Part shown: positions 1-7,640 of the stretch, one piece after another
Position numbering within the stretch: the stretch's first letter is position 1
Layout: every line of letters begins with the position of its first letter
Source of the DNA: DATKGX01 sp035510555
Lineage (GTDB): Bacteria > Patescibacteriota > Microgenomatia > Levybacterales > UBA12049
Length of the DNA: 24,260 nucleotides
Assembly: GCA_035510555.1 (NCBI GenBank)
Contig: DATKGX010000036.1
Coordinates: 1 to 24,260, forward strand
Reading direction: 5' to 3'
Position numbers and translations under genes: made by a program
The notes under the pieces: generated by a model
Database searches by the model: none
Seen by the model: only the letters and a program-made list of their open reading frames with translations
What the model was told of the DNA's origin: nothing

Positions 1-1
1 A

Positions 2-46
2 ATGTTTGCCATTGTTATAATTCTTTTGAGAGGAGCAATTATTTAA
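2..46 (+). CDS. C-terminal end of an upstream membrane protein (partial)
   Basis: An open frame enters from the left edge and stops at TAA 44-46, directly against the ATG of the next gene. The visible tail of 14 residues is almost entirely hydrophobic (Ile, Val, Leu, Phe) with a single Arg, as at the end of a membrane segment. The zero-base spacing to the next gene suggests the same operon. It begins with ATG at 2-4, but that codon is probably internal. Too little is visible to name the protein, and it could be a chance open frame. Confidence 0.4.
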   Translation: MFAIVIILLRGAII

Positions 47-316
47 ATGTATCAAAAACTTCAGAAACATTTCGGATATTATCTTTCTCTTATGGCAATC
101 TTAGGGTTGGGACTGGCTCTAATTTTATTAACCAGCCCAAATATTAAACTGCAAAGTTTAGTTATTTTATTGACAGTATTATTTTATATTTTATGGGGAG
201 TTTTGCACCATCTCATTAATCATGAGTTAAGTGCAAGAATTGTGATAGAATATATTCTCATTGGCGTATTGGGCTTATCAATCTTATTCTTCATGATGAT
301 GGGAGGATTAATATGA
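47..316 (+). CDS. small three-pass membrane protein, unknown function
   Basis: This 89-residue protein has three likely membrane helices, at about residues 12-30, 37-54 and 66-88. A short basic N-terminus (YQKLQKHFG) suggests the N-terminus stays in the cytoplasm. The second loop has a His-rich patch (HHLINHE, about 54-60). AGGAG at 31-35 lies 11 bases before the ATG. The stop overlaps the rfbA start as ATGA (313-316), so it is translationally coupled to the nucleotide-sugar genes. I do not recognise a family. A membrane partner for glycan assembly is possible but only inferred from position. Confidence 0.75.
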   Translation: MYQKLQKHFGYYLSLMAILGLGLALILLTSPNIKLQSLVILLTVLFYILWGVLHHLINHELSARIVIEYILIGVLGLSILFFMMMGGLI

Positions 317-1053
317 AAGGAATGATTTTGGCCGGAGGATTGGCGACAAGACTTCGTCCTCTAACTTCAGTTACCAACAAGCATTTATTGCCAATCTACA
401 ATAAACCGATGATTTATTATCCAATCGAGGCGATGGCCAGAGCGGGAATAAAAGAAGTTCTTTTAACGAGTTCCCCTGATCACGCTGGACATTTTGAGAA
501 TTTGCTCGGGACGGGAGAGGAATTCGGACTTAAAATATTTTATGCTGTGCAAGAGAACCCAAAGGGAGGCATCTCTGATGCGATTATGCTAGCGGAAGAT
601 TTTGCAAAAGACGAAAAGATACTAGTTGTTCTAGGCGATAATATTTTTGGATTTAATCTAAAAAACGCGGTGGAAGAATTCGATAAAAAAAGTAAAGGAG
701 CGATGGTTTTTGGAATAAAGATGCCAACGGAGTCAGGGCAGTACGGCGTTATAGAAATAGACAAGGATGGAAGAGTAATTTCGATTGAAGAAAAACCCGA
801 ACATCCAAAATCAGATATCGCCCAAACGGGAATATACATGTATGATGATCAAGTTTTTAAATTTATTAAAAATCTTACGCCATCGGCAAGAGGCGAATTG
901 GAAGTAACGGATTTAAATAATTTTTATGTCAAAGAAGGAACGATGTCTTGCTCCCTGATAGATTGGTGGATTGATGCGGGGACGTCTTTCGATGAACTCT
1001 TAAGAGCAAACAATTTAGTTGCGGAAAAAGTAAAACAAGGAGGGCTAATATAA
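313..1053 (+). CDS. rfbA: glucose-1-phosphate thymidylyltransferase
   Basis: It makes dTDP-glucose from dTTP and glucose-1-phosphate, the first step toward dTDP-6-deoxyhexoses, in the cytoplasm. The nucleotide-binding signature is at the N-terminus (LAGGLATRLRPLT, 6-18), followed by the KHLLPIYNKPMIYYPI segment, the metal-binding GDNIFG, YGVIEID, the EEKP sugar-site motif, GELEVTDLNNFY, and WIDAGT near the end. At 246 residues it is shorter than enterobacterial RmlA (about 290) and lacks the C-terminal helical extension, as in the short forms of the family. GGGAGG precedes the start by about 7 bases. Its stop overlaps rfbB by one base (TAATG). The product is assigned with confidence; specificity for dTTP over UTP is inferred from the rfbB neighbour. 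Confidence 0.93.
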   Translation: MKGMILAGGLATRLRPLTSVTNKHLLPIYNKPMIYYPIEAMARAGIKEVLLTSSPDHAGHFENLLGTGEEFGLKIFYAVQENPKGGISDAIMLAEDFAKDEKILVVLGDNIFGFNLKNAVEEFDKKSKGAMVFGIKMPTESGQYGVIEIDKDGRVISIEEKPEHPKSDIAQTGIYMYDDQVFKFIKNLTPSARGELEVTDLNNFYVKEGTMSCSLIDWWIDAGTSFDELLRANNLVAEKVKQGGLI

Positions 1054-2063
1054 TGAAAATTTTAGTAACCGGGGGGGCTGGATTTATCGGCTCAAATTTT
1101 ATCCTCTACTGGTTTAAAAACCATCCACAGGATTCAATAGTCAATTTAGATAAACTAACTTACGCCGGAAATTTAGAAAATTTAAAAAGCATTCAAGATA
1201 ACCCAAACTATAAATTTATTCAGGGAGATATCTGTGACACTAAAGTGGTTAATGATGCAATGCAAGGAATTGACATCGTCGTTCACTTTGCCGCGGAAAG
1301 CCATGTTGACAGAAGCATTACAGATCCGAGTGAATTTGTCAGAACCAATGTGCTCGGAACGCAGGTGCTTTTGGAAGCAGCGCTTAGTAATAAAATAAAA
1401 AAATTTCACCATGTCTCAACGGATGAAGTCTATGGAAGCCTTAATCTGGAAGATAAGAACATATTTAATGAACGAACAGCTTATAATCCCAGAAGTCCAT
1501 ATTCAGCCAGTAAAGCCGGTTCAGATCATCTAGTAAAAGCTTATTATCATACATATAATTTACCCATTACAATTTCCAATTGCTCCAATAATTTCGGTCC
1601 TTATCAGTTCCCGGAAAAATTAATTGCGCTGGCTATTACGAATCTTTTGGAAGAGAAGAAGGTCCCGGTTTATGGAGATGGTCTTTATGTTCGAGACTGG
1701 TTATACGTTGAAGATCATTGCCGGGCGATAGACATAATTTTAGAAAAAGGCAAAATCGGGGAAACTTATTGCGTGGGTGGATTAACCGAAGACATCAGTA
1801 ATTTAGAAGTTATCAAAAAAATCTTAAAACTTTTGGGTAAAGATGAAAGTTCAATGGAATCTGTAAAGGACAGGCCCGGACACGACAGGCGGTATGCGTT
1901 GGATTGGACAAAAATTAGAACAGAATTGGGATGGGAACCGTTACATGGTTTTGACGAGTGGCTTGAAAAAACTGTGCAATGGTATCAACAAAATAGAGAG
2001 TGGTGGAAAAATGTTAAAAACGGGGAGTATAAAGAATACTACAAAAAACAATACAGTAAATGA
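1053..2063 (+). CDS. rfbB: dTDP-glucose 4,6-dehydratase
   Basis: It converts dTDP-glucose to dTDP-4-keto-6-deoxyglucose using bound NAD. This 336-residue extended SDR protein has the Rossmann motif GGAGFIGSN (7-15), the dTDP-binding stretch ESHVDRSI (82-89), the catalytic Thr-Asp-Glu triad at 123-125, and Tyr150/Lys154 (YSASK). NNFGPYQFPEKLI and RPGHDRRY follow. Length and motifs match RmlB. AGGAGG lies 8 bases before the start. It follows rfbA and overlaps the Nudix gene by four bases (ATGA), so the order rfbA-rfbB is directly coupled. Confidence 0.96.
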   Translation: MKILVTGGAGFIGSNFILYWFKNHPQDSIVNLDKLTYAGNLENLKSIQDNPNYKFIQGDICDTKVVNDAMQGIDIVVHFAAESHVDRSITDPSEFVRTNVLGTQVLLEAALSNKIKKFHHVSTDEVYGSLNLEDKNIFNERTAYNPRSPYSASKAGSDHLVKAYYHTYNLPITISNCSNNFGPYQFPEKLIALAITNLLEEKKVPVYGDGLYVRDWLYVEDHCRAIDIILEKGKIGETYCVGGLTEDISNLEVIKKILKLLGKDESSMESVKDRPGHDRRYALDWTKIRTELGWEPLHGFDEWLEKTVQWYQQNREWWKNVKNGEYKEYYKKQYSK

Positions 2064-2539
2064 TTAAATGCACCTTAGAGAGTGGACGCGAAACATCTTT
2101 TCGGCACGTTACTGCAGATGTAATCGTTCTCAATGAAAAAAATGAAATACTTCTTGTAAAGAGAGCGAAGAATTTAACTAATGGCGGAAAATACGTTCTC
2201 CCCGGCGGTTTTGTCGACAGAGATGAGACAGTAAGAGAGGCGGGAGTTAGGGAAGTTTTGGAGGAAACCGGATATGCAGTAGAGCCATTTTTACTACTAC
2301 GCGTCGCGGATAATCCGGACAGGCCACAAGAGGATAGACAGAACATCGCTTTTATTTATGTCGCAAAACTTAAAGGAGGAGGAAAAAATTTAAATGATGA
2401 AGTAAGCGAAATAAGCTGGTTTGGTTTAGATAGCATTCCAGATGAAAATCAATTTGGCTTTGATCATTACGGGAATATTCAATTATATCTGAAATATGTT
2501 AAAGACAAATTTGCTTTGCCAATTTTTGGTCGTATATGA
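2060..2539 (+). CDS. Nudix hydrolase
   Basis: This 159-residue Nudix-fold protein carries a complete Nudix box: Gly50, Glu56, Arg64, Glu65, Glu68, Glu69 and Gly71 stand at the canonical spacing, so it should bind Mg2+ and cleave a nucleoside diphosphate linked to another moiety. LPGGF just before the box is typical. The substrate cannot be read from the sequence. It is tightly held in the operon, overlapping rfbB and the rfbD-like gene by four bases each, with no clear Shine-Dalgarno of its own. Translation probably relies on coupling. Possible roles are removal of unwanted nucleotide sugars or cleavage of ADP-ribose or NAD-type compounds; both are inference. Confidence 0.9.
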   Translation: MIKCTLESGRETSFRHVTADVIVLNEKNEILLVKRAKNLTNGGKYVLPGGFVDRDETVREAGVREVLEETGYAVEPFLLLRVADNPDRPQEDRQNIAFIYVAKLKGGGKNLNDEVSEISWFGLDSIPDENQFGFDHYGNIQLYLKYVKDKFALPIFGRI

Positions 2540-3456
2540 AAACAAAAATTTTAGTAACCGGGTTAACAGGCCTAGTCGGCTCAAGACTGCCAGAACTTTT
2601 GGAAGGTGCATATGAATTTCAACCAATCGGAGTAGATATCCTGGAAAAAAAAGCGGTTTTGGACGCAATTTCTGCTTCGGATGCCCAAATAGTTCTGCAT
2701 ATGGCCGCAAAAACGAATGTTGATGGCTGCGAAACGGATAAGATAAGAGATCAAGAAATATTGGACTTAATAAATTCAGAGGAGCAAGCAGAAACTTGGG
2801 TAAGAGAAAAAACCGCCTGGGCAGTCAATGTCTTCGGGACAGAGAATATAATCGAGGCTTGTCAAAAAACGCATAAAAAAATTGTTTATTTCTCCACCGA
2901 TTTTGTTTTCGATGGGAAGAAAAGATTTTATTCGGAAGAAGATGAGCCGGCTCCGGTTAACTGGTATGCCAGAACAAAATATGAAGGAGAAAAACTCATT
3001 CAATCTTCAGGTTTAGATTATATAATCACCAGACTTGCCTATCCTTACAGAGCATATTTTGAAAGGAATGATTTTGTGAGAACATTAATAGCCAGATTAG
3101 AAAAAAGCGAAAAATTAGCTATGGTTACCGATCATATTATGGTTCCGACTTTTATTGATGACATTGTTAATGCTTTGGATGTTCTAATTCATTTGAATCA
3201 GACAGGCATATTCCACATTGTTGGTTCTCAAGCAATAACTCCTTACGAAGCGGCGCTAAAAATCGCCCAAACGTTTAACTTTGATGAATCTTTAATTTCC
3301 CAGACTTCAAGAAAGGAATACTTTGCCGGTAAAGCTCCACGGCCCTTTTGTCTTCATCTTAAAAATGATAAAATAGGAAAACTGGGCATAGAAATGTCTA
3401 CCTTTGATAAAGGCATCGGGGAAGTTAAGAATCAGCAGGATAAAATTCACATATGA
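2536..3456 (+). CDS. rfbD: RmlD-like dTDP-4-dehydrorhamnose reductase
   Basis: This 306-residue SDR enzyme is of the RmlD substrate-binding family, expected to reduce dTDP-4-keto-L-rhamnose to dTDP-L-rhamnose with NAD(P)H. Visible are the nucleotide motif VTGLTGLVGSRL (7-18), AAKTNVDGCE (57-66), STDFVFDG (120-127), and catalytic Tyr144/Lys148 (YARTK). Compared with enterobacterial RmlD, the loop between NVDGCE and the NVFGTENI helix is about 18 residues longer (roughly 67-93) and highly charged. No RmlC epimerase gene is in the window, so the true substrate could differ. The family is certain, the exact reaction likely. It overlaps the genes on both sides by ATGA. Confidence 0.82.
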   Translation: MKTKILVTGLTGLVGSRLPELLEGAYEFQPIGVDILEKKAVLDAISASDAQIVLHMAAKTNVDGCETDKIRDQEILDLINSEEQAETWVREKTAWAVNVFGTENIIEACQKTHKKIVYFSTDFVFDGKKRFYSEEDEPAPVNWYARTKYEGEKLIQSSGLDYIITRLAYPYRAYFERNDFVRTLIARLEKSEKLAMVTDHIMVPTFIDDIVNALDVLIHLNQTGIFHIVGSQAITPYEAALKIAQTFNFDESLISQTSRKEYFAGKAPRPFCLHLKNDKIGKLGIEMSTFDKGIGEVKNQQDKIHI

Positions 3457-4745
3457 CAATTACTTTTGTAGGACATGGATACGTAGGTTTAGTCACAGCG
3501 GCAGTTTTTGCCGATTTGGGCAATATCGTTTGGGTCATTGGGCACACGCAGGAAAAAATTGATAACCTCAATAAGGGCATAATCCCTATTTACGAGCCGG
3601 GTCTTTCCGAAATCGTGCAAAGGAATGTTAAGGCCAAGAGATTATTGTTTACGCTTGATTATGACCAAGCAATTAAATCTTCAAGCGTTGTATTTATTGC
3701 CGTTGGGACGCCCTCAAAAGCTACCGGCGATGCCGATTTGTCGGTTGTTTATGAAGTGGCCGAAAAAATTGGCAAACATCTTGATGGTTATACCGTTGTG
3801 GTTACAAAAAGCACTGTACCGGTTGGCACCAACAAAAAAACCAGAGAATTAATTGAAAGAGTAAAACCGGAGAAGGCCACTTTTGATTTAGCCTCTGTCC
3901 CGGAGTTTCTAAGAGAAGGACAGGCAATCTCAGATACGTTACGTCCGGATAGAATAGTGATTGGTACAGATTCCAAGAAAGCGGAGGATGTGCTGATTGA
4001 GTTACATGAGCCAATTGACGGTAATTATGTTTTAACCAATATCGAAACTGCGGAAATGATAAAATATGCCGCCAATGCGTTTTTGTCTGTAAAAATTTCC
4101 TTTGCTAACGCCATCGCTTTTTTAAGTGAACTGGCAGGCGCGGATGGTTTAAAAGTATTGGAAGGAATCGGCTATGACAAAAGAATTGGTAACCAATTTC
4201 TTTCTCCCGGGGCGGGTTATGGGGGTAGCTGTTTCCCCAAAGATGTTAGGGCTTTAATTCATATTTCCAAGCAAAACGGTTACCGGTTTACGATGCTGGA
4301 AGCAACAGAAGAAGTTAATAAGCAGGCAATGGAGGCAATAGTTACAAAAGCCAAGAAATTACTTGGTGGGAAAATCGACGGTCAGACAATTGGCATTTTG
4401 GGTCTTTCATTTAAACCAAATACTGACGATATGCGGGATGCCCCTTCGATAACAATTATAAATGTGCTTAAAACTCTTGGCGCCAAAATAAAAGCTTTTG
4501 ATCCAATCGCCATCGAGACTGCCAAGAAAAAAATTACAGGCATTGAATTTTGTAAAGATGCTTATGAGGCGGCAAAGGATGCAGAGCTTTTAATTATCTT
4601 AACCGAATGGAATGAATTCAAGCAGCTCGATTTAAATAAAATTAAGTCAGTAATGAAAAACCCGGTTATTCTGGACGGCAGAAATATTTATAACCCTACA
4701 GAAGTTAAGAGGTTAGGTTTTGTTTATCAGGGCGTAGGCAGATAA
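3453..4745 (+). CDS. ugd: UDP-glucose 6-dehydrogenase family protein
   Basis: It oxidises a nucleotide sugar at C6, most likely UDP-glucose to UDP-glucuronate. This 430-residue protein has the three family domains: N-terminal Rossmann GHGYVG (7-12), the central helical part with EMIKYAANAF (Lys204, Asn208), the catalytic GAGYGGSCFPKD (Cys260, Lys263), and the C-terminal UDP-binding part with LGLSFKPNTDDMRDAPS. The residue after the second strand, normally Asp, is Gly30 followed by His31, which may change NAD(P) choice. The downstream UDP-glucuronate decarboxylase supports UDP-glucuronate as product. Its start overlaps the preceding stop by four bases. Confidence 0.92.
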   Translation: MTITFVGHGYVGLVTAAVFADLGNIVWVIGHTQEKIDNLNKGIIPIYEPGLSEIVQRNVKAKRLLFTLDYDQAIKSSSVVFIAVGTPSKATGDADLSVVYEVAEKIGKHLDGYTVVVTKSTVPVGTNKKTRELIERVKPEKATFDLASVPEFLREGQAISDTLRPDRIVIGTDSKKAEDVLIELHEPIDGNYVLTNIETAEMIKYAANAFLSVKISFANAIAFLSELAGADGLKVLEGIGYDKRIGNQFLSPGAGYGGSCFPKDVRALIHISKQNGYRFTMLEATEEVNKQAMEAIVTKAKKLLGGKIDGQTIGILGLSFKPNTDDMRDAPSITIINVLKTLGAKIKAFDPIAIETAKKKITGIEFCKDAYEAAKDAELLIILTEWNEFKQLDLNKIKSVMKNPVILDGRNIYNPTEVKRLGFVYQGVGR

Positions 4746-4747
4746 TT

Positions 4748-5710
4748 ATGGCAAGGAAAATATTAGTTACAGGAGCTTCAGGTTTTGTCGGTAGTCATCT
4801 TATCGATTATCTTGTTTTGGACTCAGCCAACGAGATCTTTGGCACAAGTTTTTCAAAAAGCGACTCGAAAAACTTAGAAAAAAGTAAAGACAAAATAAAA
4901 CTGTTGGAAGTAGACCTAAGCCGCGAAGATGAAGTTTTTAAACTTATTGAAGCAGTGAAACCGGATATCATCTATCATTTAGCTGCGTTTACATCGGCTG
5001 CCGACAGCTTTTCTTCTCCTCGGAAAATTGTTCTGAACAATATTGCTTGCCAAATAAATATCTTCGAAGCCATGCGAAAAAGTAATTTATTAGAATCAAA
5101 AACGCTAGTTGTTTCTTCTGCTGAAGGTTACGGAAGCGTTAAGCAGGAAGATCTTCCTATTGATGAGGAAACTGCCTTAAATCCAACTAATCCTTACGCT
5201 GTTTCAAAACTAACCCAGGATTTTTTAGGTCGACAATATTTTTTATCTTACGGTTTAAAGGCTATTCGGGTTAGACCATTTAACCATATCGGGCCTCGCC
5301 AGTCACCGAATTTTGTTGTTTCCGCCTTTGCCCAGAAAATAGCTGAAATAGAAAAAGACAAGAGGCAACCGGTTTTGCCCGTCGGTAATTTAGAAGCAAA
5401 ACGAGATTTTACCGACGTTCGGGATATGGTTAAAGCCTACGCATTACTAATGGAGAAAGGGGAGATTGGGGAAGTTTATAATATCGGCTCGGGGGTCTCG
5501 CATAAGATATCAGAAATTCTAGATAGGCTACTTGCTTTAACGAAAGTTAAGATTAGGGTGGAAATTGATAAATCTTTATTCCGGCCAATAGATGACGCGG
5601 ACCTTATCTGTGACCCGACGAAAATAAAAGAGCTTACTAACTGGCAGGCGGAAATCCCATTGGAAAAGACCTTAGAAGATACACTGGACTATTGGCGAAA
5701 TATTATCTAA
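4748..5710 (+). CDS. rmd: GDP-4-keto-6-deoxy-D-mannose reductase
   Basis: It reduces the Gmd product to GDP-D-rhamnose. This 320-residue extended SDR protein has the motif TGASGFVGSHL (8-18), YHLAA (76-80), SSAEGYG (123-129), and Tyr150/Lys154 (YAVSK). RPFNHIGPRQSPNFV and EAKRDFTDVRDMVKAY are strong Rmd-type signatures. RPIDDADL near the C-terminus fits substrate binding in this group. The gene stands directly before gmd, the enzyme that supplies its substrate. GDP-6-deoxy-talose formation by a close relative cannot be excluded. Only two bases separate it from ugd, with no obvious Shine-Dalgarno. Confidence 0.87.
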   Translation: MARKILVTGASGFVGSHLIDYLVLDSANEIFGTSFSKSDSKNLEKSKDKIKLLEVDLSREDEVFKLIEAVKPDIIYHLAAFTSAADSFSSPRKIVLNNIACQINIFEAMRKSNLLESKTLVVSSAEGYGSVKQEDLPIDEETALNPTNPYAVSKLTQDFLGRQYFLSYGLKAIRVRPFNHIGPRQSPNFVVSAFAQKIAEIEKDKRQPVLPVGNLEAKRDFTDVRDMVKAYALLMEKGEIGEVYNIGSGVSHKISEILDRLLALTKVKIRVEIDKSLFRPIDDADLICDPTKIKELTNWQAEIPLEKTLEDTLDYWRNII

Positions 5711-5722
5711 AATAAGTTAGTT

Positions 5723-6688
5723 ATGAAATCAGCTTTAATTACCGGTATTACCGGACAAGACGGACCATATTTAGCCGAGTTCCTGCTTTCGAAGGGCTAT
5801 CGGGTTACAGGAACAGTACGCCGGCTGTCCACTCCAAACGTTGAGAATATTAAGGATATTACAGATAAAATTGAACTTTTTTCCGCTGATTTGCTTGATC
5901 AGGGTTCATTAACAGATGCGATACAAGAGTCAGAGCCCGATGAGGTTTATAATTTAGCCGCCCAGTCTTTTGTAAAAGCTTCCTGGGATCAACCGGTTTT
6001 AACCGGTGAGTTCACCGCGCTTGGCGTAACGAGAGTTTTGGAGGCAATTAGAACTGTTAATCCGAAAATTAAATTTTATCAAGCCTCATCTTCAGAAATG
6101 TTTGGTAAAGTTACCGAAACCCCGCAAAGAGAAACTACCAGGTTTCATCCACGCAGTCCTTATGGAGTAGCAAAGGCTTACGGCCATTACATCACGGTAA
6201 ATTACCGGGAGAGTTATGGAATATTTGCTTGTTCGGGAATTCTTTTTAACCATGAATCTCCAAGACGCGGAATAGAGTTTGTGACCAGAAAAATTACCGA
6301 CGGAGTGGCGAGGATAAAACTAGGAAAACAGGACAAATTAGAGCTAGGAAGCCTTGAACCAAAAAGAGATTGGGGATACGCCGGTGATTACGTCGAGGCG
6401 ATGTGGATGATGCTCCAGCAAGAACAGCCCGATGATTATGTTATTGCCACTGGAGAAAACCATAGCGTCAAGGAGTTTGTGGAGGAGGCGTTTAAGGTGG
6501 TTGGAATTGAAGATTGGCAGAAATATGTCGTTGCTAATGAATCTAAATATATGCGTCCCGCAGAGGTAGATTATTTAATTGGAGACGCCAGCAAAGCCCG
6601 AAAAGTGCTTGGTTGGAAACCGAAAACGAGCTTTAAAGAGCTAGTTAAAATAATGGTTGAAGCCGACCTCGAAAGAGAAAGAAAATAA
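5723..6688 (+). CDS. gmd: GDP-mannose 4,6-dehydratase
   Basis: It converts GDP-mannose to GDP-4-keto-6-deoxy-D-mannose. The signature set is complete: GITGQDGPYLAEFLL (8-22), the TVRR cofactor motif (31-34), LAAQSFVKASW (78-88), SSSEMFG (122-128), Tyr147/Lys151 in PYGVAK, LFNHESPRRG (174-183), and LGSLEPKRDWGYAGDYVEAMW. At 321 residues it is somewhat shorter than the E. coli enzyme (about 370) but not truncated at either end of the core. Paired with rmd upstream, the end product is expected to be GDP-D-rhamnose. No GDP-L-fucose synthase is present. Confidence 0.95.
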   Translation: MKSALITGITGQDGPYLAEFLLSKGYRVTGTVRRLSTPNVENIKDITDKIELFSADLLDQGSLTDAIQESEPDEVYNLAAQSFVKASWDQPVLTGEFTALGVTRVLEAIRTVNPKIKFYQASSSEMFGKVTETPQRETTRFHPRSPYGVAKAYGHYITVNYRESYGIFACSGILFNHESPRRGIEFVTRKITDGVARIKLGKQDKLELGSLEPKRDWGYAGDYVEAMWMMLQQEQPDDYVIATGENHSVKEFVEEAFKVVGIEDWQKYVVANESKYMRPAEVDYLIGDASKARKVLGWKPKTSFKELVKIMVEADLERERK

Positions 6689-6689
6689 T

Positions 6690-7640
6690 ATGCAGACCGT
6701 ATTAGTCGCCGGCGGAGCAGGTTTCATAGGTTCGCATTTATGCAAAAGCCTGCTTTCGGAAAATTATAAAGTTATTTGTGTTGATAATCTAATTACCGGT
6801 GACAAAGGCAATATTTTAGATTTACAAGAGAACGAGAACTTCAGTTTCCTGGAAAAAGACATCACAAAACCTTTGGATGATATCAAAGCAGATTTTATTT
6901 TTCATCTGGCTAGTCCGGCGTCGCCTAACGAAAAATCCCCAAAAAGCTATAGGAATCTTCCATTGGAAACTTTACTGGCGAATTCTTTAGGGACATATAA
7001 TCTTTTGGAGTTAGCCAAAAAAACCGGCGCAAAATTCCTTTTTGCCTCAACGTCCGAAGTCTATGGGGATCCAAAAGTGTCTCCGCAGGCAGAAGATTAT
7101 TTTGGAAACGTTAATCCGAATGGAGTGCGCTCGGTCTATGACGAAAGCAAGCGATTTGGTGAAGCAATCACCATGAGCTACGTCAGAACCTCAGGTCTTG
7201 ATGCAAGAATTATCCGGATTTTCAATACTTATGGTCCCTTAATGCGCAAAGATGACGGTAGAGCTGTCTCGGAATTTATCATTCAAGCGCTTGCGAACCA
7301 ATCTTTGACGGTTTATGGAGATGGAAAACAAACCAGAAGTTTTTGTTATGTCGATGATATGGCAATCGGAATTGAAAAGGCGATGTTTTCAGACAATATA
7401 AAAGGAGAAGTGATAAATTTAGGTAATCCTGATGAAAAGACAATTTTAGACTTAGCGGAAATTATCAAAAAGATTTCGGGCTCAACTTCTCAACTTGTTT
7501 TTGAACCATTGCCGGAGGATGATCCGAAAATAAGAAAGCCTGATATTTCCAAGGCAAAAAGGCTTTTGGATTGGGAGCCAAAAGTAGGTATTGAGGAAGG
7601 GATAGAAAAAACTGTACAATATTTTAAAGGGCTTATATGA
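6690..7640 (+). CDS. UDP-glucuronate decarboxylase (UDP-xylose synthase)
   Basis: It decarboxylates UDP-glucuronate, probably from the ugd product, to UDP-xylose. The 316-residue SDR protein shows GGAGFIGSHL (8-17), HLASPASP (72-79), ASTSEVYGDP (119-128), GNVNPNGVRSVYDESKR with Tyr150/Lys154, RIFNTYGP, and YGDGKQTRSFCYVDD, the set that marks UXS. I chose ATG 6690 because GGAGFIG then sits at the usual distance from the start. An in-frame ATG at 6657 would give an 11-residue extension inside the end of gmd. There is one base of spacing after the gmd stop; GAAAGAG is the only weak ribosome site. Its stop overlaps the next gene (ATGA). Confidence 0.88.
   Translation: MQTVLVAGGAGFIGSHLCKSLLSENYKVICVDNLITGDKGNILDLQENENFSFLEKDITKPLDDIKADFIFHLASPASPNEKSPKSYRNLPLETLLANSLGTYNLLELAKKTGAKFLFASTSEVYGDPKVSPQAEDYFGNVNPNGVRSVYDESKRFGEAITMSYVRTSGLDARIIRIFNTYGPLMRKDDGRAVSEFIIQALANQSLTVYGDGKQTRSFCYVDDMAIGIEKAMFSDNIKGEVINLGNPDEKTILDLAEIIKKISGSTSQLVFEPLPEDDPKIRKPDISKAKRLLDWEPKVGIEEGIEKTVQYFKGLI

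Noticed and set aside
540..839. 99-aa open frame opposite rfbA, and similar antisense frames opposite rfbB, secD, cca and others
   Set aside because: They mirror strongly conserved genes, lack start signals and have no recognisable protein features.
6657..6689. Upstream ATG for the UDP-glucuronate decarboxylase
   Set aside because: It adds 11 polar residues before the Rossmann strand and overlaps gmd by 32 bases; ATG 6690 fits the family.
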